Origin: Myotis daubentonii
Lineage: Eukaryota > Chordata > Mammalia > Chiroptera > Vespertilionidae
Length of the DNA stretch: 64,000 bases
NCBI RefSeq assembly: GCF_963259705.1
Contig: NC_081842.1
Span: 182,718,349-182,782,348, forward strand
Direction: 5' to 3'
Shown here: one piece after another, positions 53,275-63,820 of the stretch
Layout of the letters: every line of letters starts with the position of its first letter
How positions within the stretch are numbered: position 1 is the first letter of the stretch
Translations under genes and position numbers: made by a program
The notes under the pieces: model-generated
Seen by the model: only the letters and a program-made list of their open reading frames with translations
Databases searched by the model: none
What the model was told of the DNA's origin: nothing

Positions 53275-53695
53275 CCTGAGACCTTGCTCCTTCCCTGCGG
53301 GGAAGAAGGACTGGAGGAACCCCACAGCAGGGCAGGCCTTGAGGTGGTGACGGAGAAGGGGAGAGGAGGCAAGGAGGGATGCCGATCCCAGAGAGAGTGT
53401 GAGAGCAAGTGAGGAGTGAGGGTGAGCCTCGCTGCACCCGGGTCCAGATCCAATCGGAGTGGGGCCCAGGCCCTGGGAGACGTCTGGTCTGGGCCTGGCC
53501 AAGGCCCCTCTATTTATTTGTACATCACCAGATGTAAACTAATTTGCTTAGCAAGAAAAAACACATTTTTATTGCCTTCCAAACGGAGCTGTTTTTCCTC
53601 CGCTGGCCGTCGAGCGTTGAGCGGCCAGGCTCGGGAGCAGACCTTTCGGGAATACACTGAGGTGTCGGTGAGGCAAGGCTGTCATTTACAGGGTG
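53275..53695. other. Unassigned sequence
   Basis: 53505-53600 is repeat-free and AT-rich ('ctaatttgcttagcaag', 'cacatttttattgcc') and could be conserved non-coding DNA. No gene. Confidence 0.45.
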
Positions 53696-53699
53696 TTTC

Positions 53700-53935
53700 T
53701 CCCCACTGGGCCCTGGAGCCAGCAGACCCAGATTCCAGCCCCAGCTCTGTCACCAGTGGTTGGCAGCTTTGGCGAGTTGCCTGGCTGCTTTGTGCCTCCA
53801 TTTTCTCACCTGGAAGGTGGGGATGACCATGTGCCCTGCATGGAAGTTGCCTCTCGGGTGCCACCAGTCTGGTTCGTTGGTGAAAAGCAGTTTCAGCAAT
53901 CATTACCTCTTATATGACTCAACAACGAACGGCAC
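53700..53935 (+). repeat. MIR SINE
   Basis: 'gacccagattccagccccag', 'gtgcctccattttctcacct' and 'ggaaggtggggatgaccatg' are sense MIR. Confidence 0.8.
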
Positions 53936-54104
53936 CCTTGGATGGCACCGTCCGCCCCAGCGTGAAGCTTATTACACCCCTCACCTACATCTGTAATTAT
54001 GATCTGTGGACAGCGGCTAGCCTTGTTCTCACAGGGAGAAACAGGGACTGCACCCTGGGGGAAGGGAGGGGAGGAAGGAGAGCTTGGGTGACTGTGTGCA
54101 TCAC

Positions 54105-54275
54105 CTAATCCTTGAGATTGATGTCATATCACTTAATCCCTGAGACCCTGCAAACTAGGTATTATCGATGTTCTTATTTTGCAGACAAGGCTCAGAGAGG
54201 CCAGCAGGCCTCTTCAAGGTTGCATGACCAGTAAGTGGGATTCAAAGGCATGTTTGTCCAGAGCCTGTGCTCCCG
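54105..54275 (-). repeat. MIR SINE
   Basis: 'tattttgcagacaaggctca', 'ccttcaag'-type core and 'aagtgggattcaaaggcatg' are antisense MIR. Confidence 0.8.
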
Positions 54276-55680
54276 GTGTGAGGCGAGAGTGAGAGAGAAA
54301 TTTTAATAACTTTAAGTGGTTATTCAAGCTCCCAGCTCCTCCATGAAGCTGAGGAGGAGGATGCAGGCATGGCTCAGCTGTAGAGGGTGCTACAGGGCAC
54401 TCAGGAGGTTGGGATGGATGGTGCTTCTGGCCCCAGGACGCAAACATGGGACACTGGAAGGCTCAGCCCGAGGGTTGGAGAAGGACCAGTGCCTTGTTTC
54501 TGCCTGATTTTCCTTGAGGAACGTGTCTGAGACAGGCCCAGTGGGTAGGTGATATCTGACTGAGGACCTACTGTGGCCATGCCTGTGCCTGGCATGGGGA
54601 CCTGCCCACTGGGGTCCCCAGGGCAGAGGGCAGGTGGAAGGATCATGGGGGAAGACCTGGGCTCACTGAGGGGTGGTGGTTGGAACTCTTTGAAGGAGGT
54701 GCCAGAGGGTGGGGGAGGGGCGGCACAGGGCGGTCCCCCCGCAGCTGGGGCGCTGGTCCAGCACAGCCAGGCTGAGGGGGAGATAGAGCTGGACAAGGAA
54801 GGAGGCGTCTCCATCCAGGCCTGGGCGCACTGCTCTCAGAGCTCTAAGGAGAACCAGGACTCCTGCCTGAACGGTCTTTTCTTATTCCCTGTTCCTCAAA
54901 TGGAGCCACTGAGACCGATGCCGTTGGGGTCTGTGGAATGAGGTTCCCCAATTGTTGCTTCCCAGATTTGACCAAAACCTCAAACCCCAAACCAGAGCAA
55001 ACGGTGTTAATTTGCTGAATCCCAAACAGAACCCAAGAATTATTATTTTTTCCTGAACGGTGAACCAAGTCAACAGTTTCTTCCTAAAAATAAAAGAAGG
55101 TCTGTTCAAGAAATTTTAAATATTAACTGTGCCTCTTTTTCCCCTTCTGCTTTTGCCTGGAGATTCTTGGACAGGGTCCTGGTGGCTGCTGGCTCCAGGC
55201 TGGACTCTCTGGGCCAGGTAGAGAGAGGTGGTGTCGTGGAGTGGGGTGGGGTACAGCGGCGAGGGGGGTGTTTTCGGGGGTGGTTGTGGGAAGAGGTTTG
55301 GTGAACGAGGTGGAAGGGGTCCTGGCTCAGGAGCCAGAAGACCTGGGTTCAAGTCCAGCTTTGTTGCTGTGTGCCTCTGTGAGAGCTACACGGCTCTAAA
55401 ACTTTGCTAGAAAGAGGGAAGCTAGTCTAGAAAGCAGAGGGCCCAAGAGAACCAACCATTGCCAGGTGCGAGATGCCGTGGTTCCTCACCTTGCACATCA
55501 GCCCATGTGGGGCTTTGGCCAGGAGCGAGTTGGAGGTATTGAGTTGGCCCCTATTGTGTGCAGTCAGCCTGTCCCCACTGCTCTTGGGCTGAGATGAGTG
55601 AGGGGTGCTGCAGTGGGCACTCCTGCTTGAAATCTGCTCAAAATCTCCCTGGAAGCCTGTATCCCAGGCTTGGCTCACCT
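54276..55680. other. Unassigned, with MIR scrap
   Basis: Sense MIR piece at 55315-55385 ('gagccagaagacctgggttc'). Remaining sequence not recognised; several GC-rich chance frames; no gene. Confidence 0.5.
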
Positions 55681-55684
55681 GCAC

Positions 55685-55790
55685 TGACTGGGTGACCTCA
55701 GGCCAGGCTTGCCCCTCTCTGGCCTCAGTTTCCCCTTATGTAAAATGAAGCTTCTGGGTTCCTGTAGGTCCCTTATGGGGACAGCTCCAG
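55685..55790 (+). repeat. MIR3-like fragment
   Basis: 'gactgggtgacctcaggcca', 'gcctcagtttccccttatgt' and 'aaaatgaagcttctgggttc' fit sense MIR3. Confidence 0.8.
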
Positions 55791-56080
55791 CTCAGTTCCA
55801 AGGGCCTCTGGGTCAGCCATGAGGTTTCACTCACATGACCCCAGACATACCATTGAGCAGGTCCTTAGATCCCCCTGGGTATAACATGCCTTTATCCCAA
55901 GACTGAGCTGTGTCTGCTGTGTCTGTGTCCCTCTGTGTCTCCTGGGGAGGGCTCTCAGGGACAGCAGCATGCCTGCCTCTCTCCTGAGCACATGTACATG
56001 TGTTGTTACAATTTTGGAAAGGTGGAACTAGAGGCACAGAGAAAATATAAGGAACGTAGACCTGTGACGGCAAATTTCCT
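55791..56080. other. Unassigned sequence
   Basis: Nothing recognised. Confidence 0.5.
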
Positions 56081-56084
56081 GTGC

Positions 56085-56240
56085 AGAAAAGCCACTCGAC
56101 AGGCTTGTTAAAATCCAGATCTCTGAGCCCCACGCCCAGGGAATCTGCTTCCATAGATCTGGGGTGGGACCAGGGGATTTGCATTTCTGACAAGTACCCA
56201 GGTTATGCGGATGCTGCTGGACTATGGCCCACACTTGGGT
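56085..56240 (+). repeat. MER20/MER5-like hAT-Charlie fragment
   Basis: 'acaggcttgttaaaatccag', 'tctctgagccccacgcccag' and 'gggatttgcatttctgacaa' match old hAT-Charlie elements. Confidence 0.75.
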
Positions 56241-56608
56241 AGCCCCGACCCTAACCACCCTCCTACAGGTGTTTACAATGTATTCATCCCCATCTCAGCT
56301 GCTCCTCGCCACAGCCCTAGGAGTTGGGCGACACCGGCTTCTGTTCATTCTTGCCTTCATTTATTTGGCCATTAGCATCTACCTCACGTAACCTGGCATT
56401 ATGCTTGGCATAAGGGGTATAGGTAGTGTACACAGGCTTAATCCTTGTTCTAAAGATAAAAATAGGCACAGAAAGTAGAATTTTGTTCTTTCGTTTTTCT
56501 ATCCATCTAACCATCTGTTCATCCAACAAATGCTCACTGGTGCTTCCCTGTCCCCTGAGCTGGGTGTCTCTGACTGGGAAGAAATCACAGTATAGTAAGC
56601 AATGCATG

Positions 56609-56837
56609 CCTGGCTGTTGTGGCTCAGAGATTGAGTATCAACCTAGGAACCAAGAGGTTTCTGGTTCAATTCCCAGGCATGGCACATGCCTGGGTTGCAG
56701 GCTTGATCCCCAGTAGGAGGTGTGTAGGAGGCAACCCACAGATGATATTCCTCTCTCATCGGTGTTTCTATCTCTCTATCCCTCTTTCTTCCTCTCTCTC
56801 TAAAAATCAATAAAACGTATTAAAAAGAAAAAAAAAG
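56609..56837 (+). repeat. Bat tRNA-derived SINE
   Basis: The head 'gctgttgtggctcagagatt' and B-box-like 'tctggttcaattcccag' lead to 'aatcaataaaacgtatt' and an A-rich tail. No clear target duplication, so older than the neighbouring Ves copies. Confidence 0.9.
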
Positions 56838-56899
56838 GGATGTATGGGAAGCTCAGGAGTAGATAGGGGCCAGTGGGGGTGGAATCATGGAAGGCTCCC

Positions 56900-56985
56900 T
56901 GGAGGTGGTTACTTGCCCAAGACCACGTGGCTGATAAGGCTAGAATCAGGGCTTGAAGCCAGGTCTCCCCTGCACTGTACTGCCT
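56900..56985 (-). repeat. MIR fragment
   Basis: 'ggttacttgcccaagaccac' and 'atcagggcttgaagccaggt' are antisense MIR. Confidence 0.72.
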
Positions 56986-56999
56986 TTCCATGCTGGCTC

Positions 57000-57895
57000 A
57001 TTTGCTCAATATGGTCTAACTGGAGGCATGGATTTACTTTGTTTTTCCTCTGTATCTAGGACTGGGTTTTTCCTGGGCAAGTGGCCCCAATGTTAATCCA
57101 GGCCCTTTTAGAGTCATTTTATCACTGCTATCTCTCTAAACCACTTGAATGTTCCACTAATAAAAAAATTCTGTGGGGACAGTATGGACAGGAAGTTAAA
57201 GACAGAAGACTTACGGTCGAAAATTGAATGTGGGCTCAGGGAAATGGATGGGGCCTTGTGGGGACACAGACTGGAATGAGGCTTCCATGACCGCTGGCGC
57301 CGCTCTGGCCTTTATAGGCACGGGATTGTGGGGAACATGGCGTGCTTGCCAGCTCAGGGAATAATGCCACTGACATTAGAGTGACCTGGCTGGGCAGAGA
57401 CGTGGGGACAGCCTGGCCAGGCTGGGCCTGGGGAAGGCCTGCACTGCCTCCCTACTGGGTGGGGTAACAAGTGGGAGAGGACCAGGCAGCCAGTCCCAGC
57501 AGAGAGTAGGGTGAGGCTGCAGTAGCTCCAGGGTACTTTGCTGCTGTGGACAGATAGATTTGGGCAGGCATGGTCCAATTAGGTGGCTAGCTCTGAGCTG
57601 GATGCTGTGTGGCACAGGAAGGAGAAAGAGAAAACAGAGGCGTGTGGAGGGGAAGTAGGTCAGAGGAGCAGGTGGAAAACTTGCTCTCGAAGCAGCAGGT
57701 GGACTTCACAGAGATCTGCAAATGCGAGACCTTAAAGGCCGCATTGGTTTTAGGTTGGCGCAGAGGCCTTGTAGTCAGTCCAGCTCACTAATCTGTGCAG
57801 CCCGTGGCACCTGCTCCAAGGCCCATAGTAAAATAAATAGTCCAAGGGTAGGGGTGTTCTGAATACTAGAGAAGCACAGAGTAACACATCTGGGC
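57000..57895. other. Unassigned sequence
   Basis: No gene or named repeat. Frames are short and overlap on both strands. Confidence 0.5.
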
Positions 57896-57899
57896 CCAG

Positions 57900-58035
57900 G
57901 GAGATGAGGTCATCAGAGGCTTCACAGAATAGGTGACATGGGGCTAGGCCTCGAAGGATGTGTAGGAGTTCATAAGACAGGATGGTGAGAGAGCATTGCA
58001 GGCAGAACCCCATGCAGCTCTGAGTTGGGCCGGGT
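57900..58035 (-). repeat. L2 internal fragment
   Basis: 'gtgacatggggctaggcctc' followed by 'gaaggatgtgtaggagttca' matches antisense L2. Confidence 0.65.
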
Positions 58036-58485
58036 GGGTAGAATGGTTCTGTTTTGTACAAAGGTTGGAAGGTGGAGTGGCTTGCCCAAGGAGATGAGGG
58101 CCAGACCCTCTCCTGATTCCTCCTCTGGTGCTCTGACTACTGCCCCACACTGCTTCCTAGGTCTATTCTCAAACACCCACAGTAGCCCTGGGAAAGCTTA
58201 GGATATGCTCTGGGCTTCTGTTCCATTTGAGCACCTGGACTAAATGGCTGGGCAGGGTGGTGTCAGAGCTGCCTGGAGACGGGCTTTACTCCATTGGCCT
58301 TGGCCCACTCCCCTGCAGATGGGCCTCCGCCAGCTTGGCCAGGGTCTGCTGTTTTCTCCAGGCCACAGCTCACTGATGGGGAGGTTGAGAATTTCCTCAT
58401 ATTACAGTCGGAGTAAATCTGAATGAGGATTCAGAGTCTCTTCTTAGTAACAAATGAAATGTTTAAGAAGTTATAGTCGGGAGTG
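58036..58485. other. Unassigned, with MIR scrap
   Basis: Antisense MIR-like at 58075-58150 ('tggcttgcccaaggagatga'). The rest is not recognised. Confidence 0.5.
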
Positions 58486-58489
58486 AGGG

Positions 58490-58680
58490 GAAGGAGCTTT
58501 GCAGCTGGGCAGGTCTGGGTTTGAGTTCCTGCTCTGCTTTGGTGGGCTTTGAGAGCTGAGCAAACCATTTCATGTTCCCAAGGCTCAGTTTCCTCATCCG
58601 TGAAAATCTGGGACGATTCAATAAAATAATGCATATTTAAAATGCATTCCAATTTATATGGGTGCTCAATAAATATGTTT
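58490..58680 (+). repeat. MIR SINE
   Basis: 'gggtttgagttcctgctctg', 'ggctcagtttcctcatccgt' and 'gggtgctcaataaatatgtt' form a near complete sense MIR. Confidence 0.88.
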
Positions 58681-58799
58681 CACTTTCCATAGCATACATG
58701 AAATTCTCCTGCCCATCTCCCTAGAATATTCCTGATGGAAGGGCTGCAGTCTGTCCCTGAATACCCCTAGTGGTAGGGTGCTCTCTATTTTCAATACAG

Positions 58800-59835
58800 T
58801 TCTCACATGGAACCAATTAATGGTTGTCTGATGGGAGGGGGTTTGGAGGGCTAGGTGGAAAAGGTGAAGGGATTCAGAAGTACAGATTGGCAGTTACCAA
58901 ATAGTCATGGGGATGTGAAGTACAGCACAGGGAAATATATAGTCAATATTATTGTAATAACACTGTATGATGTCAGGTGGGTACTAGACTTATGGGAGAT
59001 CACTTTCTAAGTTATATAAATGTCTAATCACTATGTTGTGCACCTGAAACTAATATAATCAACACTAATAAAAGAGAAAAATGGTAATTGGCGTACGACG
59101 ATACCCTTTTCATTGGCTAATCAGGGCTATATGCAAATTAACTGCCAACTAAGATTGGCAGTTAACTGTCAACAAGATGGCGGTTAATTTGCATATGTAG
59201 GCACAATGCAGGGAGGCGAAAGGGAAAGCAGGAAGAAGCCCCCTGCCACTGACAGTGATCGGAAACCCAGGGGGGAGCTAAGAGCTGGGGGGCAGGGCAA
59301 AGGCGGCCCTGGGGCTGCCTTTGCCCTGCCCCCAAGCCATGATCAGAGAATCAGGTGCCTTTTCCGCCCTGGCCAGTGATAGCAGGAAGTAGGGGTGGAG
59401 CCAGCGATGGGAGCTGGGCAGGGTCGAAGCTGGCAGTCCCAGGAGCTAGGGGCCCCTTGCCTGGGCCTAAAGCGAAGCCCACGATCGCAGGGCCACTGCC
59501 ACTGCGGGTCCCCGCTGCCCGGGCCGGACGCCTCAGCCAGAGGCATCCTGCAAGGGCAGGGGCGGAGCCCGTGCAATCGCGGCGCCCCCCGCTGCCACTG
59601 CAGGTCCCCTCTGCCTGGGCCCGACGCCTAGGCCAGAGGTATCAGGCCTGGGCAAGGGGCCGATCCTACGATTGGAGGGTGATGGGGGTCAACGCCTGAG
59701 GGCTCCCAGTATGTGAGAGGGGGCAGGCTGGGCTGAGGGACACTCCCCCCCCCCCCACACACACACCCAGTGCACGAATTTCGTGCACCAGGCCCCTAGT
59801 ATTGTATATAAACTGTGACTGAAAAGAGAAGTTCT
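58800..59835 (+). repeat. Old L1 3' end, split by a Helitron
   Basis: 'ggaaatatatagtcaatatt', 'gtgcacctgaaactaatata' and, beyond the Helitron, 'tattgtatataaactgtgac' are contiguous in this L1 family. The Helitron occupies 59059-59799. Confidence 0.87.
59059..59799 (+). mobile_element. Non-autonomous Helitron (741 bp)
   Basis: Starts TC ('tcaacactaataaaagag') and ends with hairpin 'gtgcacgaatttcgtgcac' at about 59770-59788 and 'ggcccctag'. Host A at 59058 and T at 59800; joining the flanks restores L1 sequence exactly. It shares its 5' region, central hairpin and 3' end with the Helitron at 45733-46814 but has fewer internal GC-rich units, which accounts for most of the length difference. No coding capacity. 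Confidence 0.95.
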
Positions 59836-60528
59836 TATAGGGAGCGAAATCTGACCCCTTGTAGCCTTTCCCATTGATGCTGGTGAGGCCTGGGCACTGG
59901 AGGCTGGTGAACCTTCTCACATCCCTGGGCCGTCAGCCCTGGGCTCTTCTCAGAAAGCAGGTACCCAAACTCCTTTTAGACTTTGATGCCCGGATCTGAG
60001 CCTAGTGCCCCAGGTGACCTGGCAGGGCCCGCCTGGGAGGAGAGTTTTTACACTGAACCTTTCCAGCCAGTGCAACTTCAGATCTCATCAGCTTGTTGAC
60101 TCTTGTATACAAACAGCCCTGTCTGTAAACACCCTCTATCCTTCACAAACATCCTCTGCAGTCAAGACAGGTTTCCACCTTCCTGTTTTTTTTGGTAAAT
60201 TATTTTAAAAACAATTCTTCACAGATAACACTATAGCAATAACTAATTCAAAAAGAGATGTGTTTTTGACAAATTCACCCCACCATTTAAAATCACCAGT
60301 TTCCCCTGCTGGTGATCCTTTCTGACCTCTGTCCACAATGCATGGTTTAAAAAGTTTGAATCTTGGCATCAATGATACTTCTATATGCCACTGAAATTTC
60401 TTTTTCATAAGCTACATTCTCTCAAAATAATGGGCACATAGTGTTTCATTACCTGGCTATACCCTGATATATAGAATATTTCCCCCATTGCTGTACATTT
60501 AGGATGTTTCCTGTTTTTCACTCACTAT
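59836..60528. other. Unassigned sequence
   Basis: AT-rich from 60180 on and possibly LINE-derived. No gene. Confidence 0.45.
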
Positions 60529-60529
60529 A

Positions 60530-60885
60530 TCTATATATATAAAAGCCTAAGCGACCATTCGACCATTCAACTGTTCGACTGGTAGCTATGACATGCACTT
60601 ACCACCAGGGGGCAGATGCTTAACGCACAGGCATGGAAACATGGAACAAACTGATGAATCTCAGAGGGAAGCGGGGAGGGTGGGAAGAGATTAACCAAAG
60701 ATCTTATATGCATACTAGAGGCCTGGTGCACGGATTTGTGCAGCAGTGGGGTCCCTCGGCCTGGCCTGTGGGGATCAGGCCAAAACCAGCAGTCCGACAT
60801 CCCCCTAGGGGTCCCGGATTACAAGAGGGTGCAGGCCAGGCCAAGGGACCCCACCACTGCACGAATCCATGCACCAGGCCTCTAG
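60530..60885 (+). mobile_element. Helitron with L1 fragment and palindromic 3' end
   Basis: The 5' end is 'tctatatatataaaagcc', followed by the bat Helitron motif 'ccaccagggggcagatgc'. Positions 60641-60714 are L1 3' UTR ('gaatctcagagggaagcgg', 'agagattaaccaaagatc'). Then 60715-60885 is an imperfect palindrome: it opens with the reverse complement of a Helitron 3' end ('ctagaggcctggtgcacgg') and closes with a normal one ('tgcaccaggcctctag'). Host A (60529) and T (60886) bound the whole. Confidence 0.78.
60715..60885. repeat. Palindrome of two outward-facing Helitron 3' ends
   Basis: Arms of about 52 bases are inverted copies with a few mismatches; the centre (about 60768-60830) is unpaired. 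A (60714) precedes the left CTAG and T (60886) follows the right one, so each end alone looks like a legitimate Helitron 3' boundary. Confidence 0.9.
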
Positions 60886-60935
60886 TTGTAAATAATAACA
60901 TGATGAACATAGTCATTTAAAAAAGAATCAGTATG

Positions 60936-61165
60936 CTCTACCAGTGTGGCTCAGTGGTTGTCAACCTATGAACTAGGAGGTCACGGTTCATAGGTCAACA
61001 CTCAACCACTGAGCCACACTGGTCAGGGCACATGCCCAAGTTGTGGGCTCGATCCCTAGTGTGGGGCATGCAGAAGGCAGCCAATCAATGATTCTCTCTC
61101 ATCATTGATGTTTCTATCTCTCCCCCTCTCTCTTCCTCTCTGAAATCAATAAAAATATATTAAAA
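60936..61165 (+). repeat. Bat tRNA-SINE with inverted head duplication
   Basis: The head 'accagtgtggctcagtggtt' (60940-60973) is followed 12 bases later by its own reverse complement (60986-61023), then by a normal body ('cagccaatcaatgattctc') and tail ('aatcaataaaaatatatt'). The B-box region expected after the head has been replaced. The right arm keeps 'gagt'-type bases lost from the left arm. Confidence 0.9.
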
Positions 61166-62305
61166 GTGAAAGGACCAGTAAACTCCTCCTGTGGGCCAGG
61201 AGATGGGCTGGGTGGTGGGAAGCAAAGATGAACAGGCACCTTGGAGGGGCAGGGTAAGGGAGACAGATATGGGAACATGTGCAAATCTGGTTGGTGCTCT
61301 GCTGGGACTTTTCATGGGCACCGGGTCTCTGCTGGGAGGCCTTGGAGGCCCAGCATGCCGCAATCTGAATCTCATCATGGGACTTGACGGTTATCCCTTT
61401 GGGATTTCATCTGGCTGATGTCTGAGGGGTTGGAGGCAGGTGTCTTCCTTTTAGAGATTTGCTAAGATGTGGAAACCATAAATTTTTATTAAGCACTTCT
61501 GTGTACTAGGATCTGGATCAGAAAAGAAACGAGTGGACTCACCCTTGTGTTGGTAACAGTCTTCTTGGTAAAACAAGGTGGTTATCTGAGTTGACTTATT
61601 AAAAAGTTACAGAGCTTGGAAAAGGGAGGCATCAGAATGAGGCTTAGGGAAGGAGCCTCACTTTTTTGGGATTTACAGTATAAAGGGTTGTTGCCTCACT
61701 TGAAAAACCTCACACCGCCCGAGTTATTCTGTTCATCTCTGGCCAGGTGCTTGGGAGCCATCTCCCTGCGTGGGCTCGGGCTGGGAGAGTGCTCAGTTCC
61801 GGCCAGCTGAGCCCTTCTTGGCCAGGTTGAATGTCTTATGGAATCCAGAGAGAGATTCAGTCCAGAAATAGGATTCCCACCTGGGCTGTGGCTGCTGAAC
61901 CACTTGTGTTTTATGCTTTGGGTCACTTAGATAAAGCAGATAAAAGCCAGACCAGTCATCTCCACATGCTGTCATGGAAGCTTGTGTGACTTCACGTGTC
62001 TGCTGCTGGTCTGACAAACGGTGCTGGGCTGCAGGCCGCTCTGTCAAGAGTCCTCTCTGAAGCAAACGAACAGCTCTCACCCAAGCCTCGGATGCACCAC
62101 TTGCTCAGTTCTCCCAGTAAATGGTCAAAACCGTGCTGGGTGTGGGGACACAGGGAGGAGTTAGACTGGCCTCTGTGTTCAGGCAGCTCTCAGTCTGTGT
62201 GGGATGGATGCTGGGACTATGGTGGGAGGGGTTGGGACCGAGGGAGGCAGGAGCTGGGAGCCCACACATCTTGGCAGCCTGATGGATCCACAGAGGCTGG
62301 GTTGT
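61166..62305. other. Unassigned sequence
   Basis: No gene or confident repeat; 61480-61650 and 62120-62220 may be worn L2. Confidence 0.45.
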
Positions 62306-62307
62306 GT

Positions 62308-62397
62308 CTGGCCTGTTCTCTACAGTACCCCCTGCACCTAGCATGCTGCCTGGGACTGAGTGGAGGCTCTGTAACTATTTGTGAAATGAATGACTAG
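62308..62397 (+). repeat. L2 3' tip
   Basis: 'gcacctagcatgctgcctgg' and 'taactatttgtgaaatgaat' are the sense L2 3' tip. Confidence 0.68.
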
Positions 62398-62770
62398 TTA
62401 GTGGGTGACCCAGCCTGGGTATGAGGGTTGAGTGGGAATCAGTCATCATCCCGTCTTACCTCCCTTTGTCTTTCCTTTCTCCATTCCATCTTTTACTGAG
62501 CACCTGCTGAGGTCCAGGCCCCATGCCAGGGAGGAGGACACGGAACTCTGTTCACACCCCACACCATTCCTGTGGCTTCTCCATCATGGCCCCCATGACA
62601 CCAGTGCACATGGGTTTGTCCACGCCTCTCACCCAGAGCTCCTCCAAGACAAGGAAGGGCCCCAGCACAGGGCCAGGCACAGAGGACATGTTCAAGGACC
62701 GCTGTAAACATGGAGAGGAGGCTTCCGAGGCACGGAGCAAGGAAGGACTAGTGTTAACTGGAGACTGGCT
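62398..62770. other. Unassigned, with L2 scraps
   Basis: Antisense L2-like at 62490-62535 ('ttactgagcacctgctgagg'). No gene. Confidence 0.5.
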
Positions 62771-62774
62771 GGGA

Positions 62775-62925
62775 CAACACCTATACCTAGTCCCGGTTCT
62801 TCCTCTGACCATCTGTGTGACCTTGGACAGTCACTTCCCTCATCTGTGCCTCAGCTACAGTGTTTGGGGTTTGAGGGAGAGTCAAAGTAGACAGTGGGTC
62901 TGGAAGCACCTTGTAAAATGTAGTG
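62775..62925 (+). repeat. MIR fragment
   Basis: 'gtgtgaccttggacagtcac' and 'ttccctcatctgtgcctcag' are sense MIR. Confidence 0.82.
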
Positions 62926-63650
62926 AGGGGTACAGAGGGACCCAGACTCAATTCTAGCTTTCATCATATATATGGTGAGTTTGGGTGCTGCTTACATTCT
63001 GCCAATGCACAAGGCAAAGGGACAAACCCCTACAACAAAATTCTCTGTTGTGTGAAGTTGAGACCCATCTCTAACGAAGAAAAGTTTAATTGGTGGAATG
63101 GATTGTTGTTTCTCTGTGCAGCACCATGGAAAAGACACTGGTGAGAGCAGGGATGGAAGGGAAGGGGTGGGACTGGAGGCCACAGAGCTCGGTGGGGCCA
63201 CAGGACCATGGTGATGAGTTAGATTTTTACCCAAGGGCAGCAAGTAACTGCTGAAGGCCTGTGAGTCTGGAAAATACAGGTGAGGTGTTTTGAAGTCTCC
63301 ATCAGGGATCAGGGTTGAGGACCATGGGGCCAGAACAGCAGGACCAGGGACCAGGCCAGAGACGTCAGGGCCTGCCCCACGGTAGAGCCCCAATGACGAC
63401 TGGCTGGGGCACCCTGGGGCTACAGTGCCTTGATCTGCACCTCAGTTTCTTCAACGGCAACATGGGAGTCATGAGGCCTACCTTGAGAGCTGTGGAAGCA
63501 GTGTGTAATCTGTAGTGGCCACGCACAAGCAAGGGACAGAGGTGGTTTGGATGGGATCCCGGCCATCCGGGAGCTCCTGTTTAGGGGGGCTGTGCACTGA
63601 GTGTCACTGTGGCTGGGCAGGACTCACTGGCTCACGGGTAGGCTTGGGGT
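62926..63650. other. Unassigned sequence
   Basis: A MIR-like 'tgcacctcagtttcttcaac' near 63438. No gene. Confidence 0.5.
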
Positions 63651-63654
63651 GGCA

Positions 63655-63820
63655 CACATATGTGCAAAGCGCTTTACAGTTCCCCAAGTGCTTTTAGCCC
63701 TTTAATCTCTTTTATCCTCACTATAGTGCTAAGAAGTATACATGCATCATCATCTACACTTTCCCAATGAGAAACTGGGCCCCAGACCAGACCCCAGGGG
63801 AAGGAGGTTCCTGTAGAGAC
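63655..63820 (-). repeat. MIR fragment
   Basis: 'gcaaagcgctttacagttcc', 'ctttaatctcttttatcctc' and 'ttcccaatgagaaactgggc' are antisense MIR. Confidence 0.78.
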
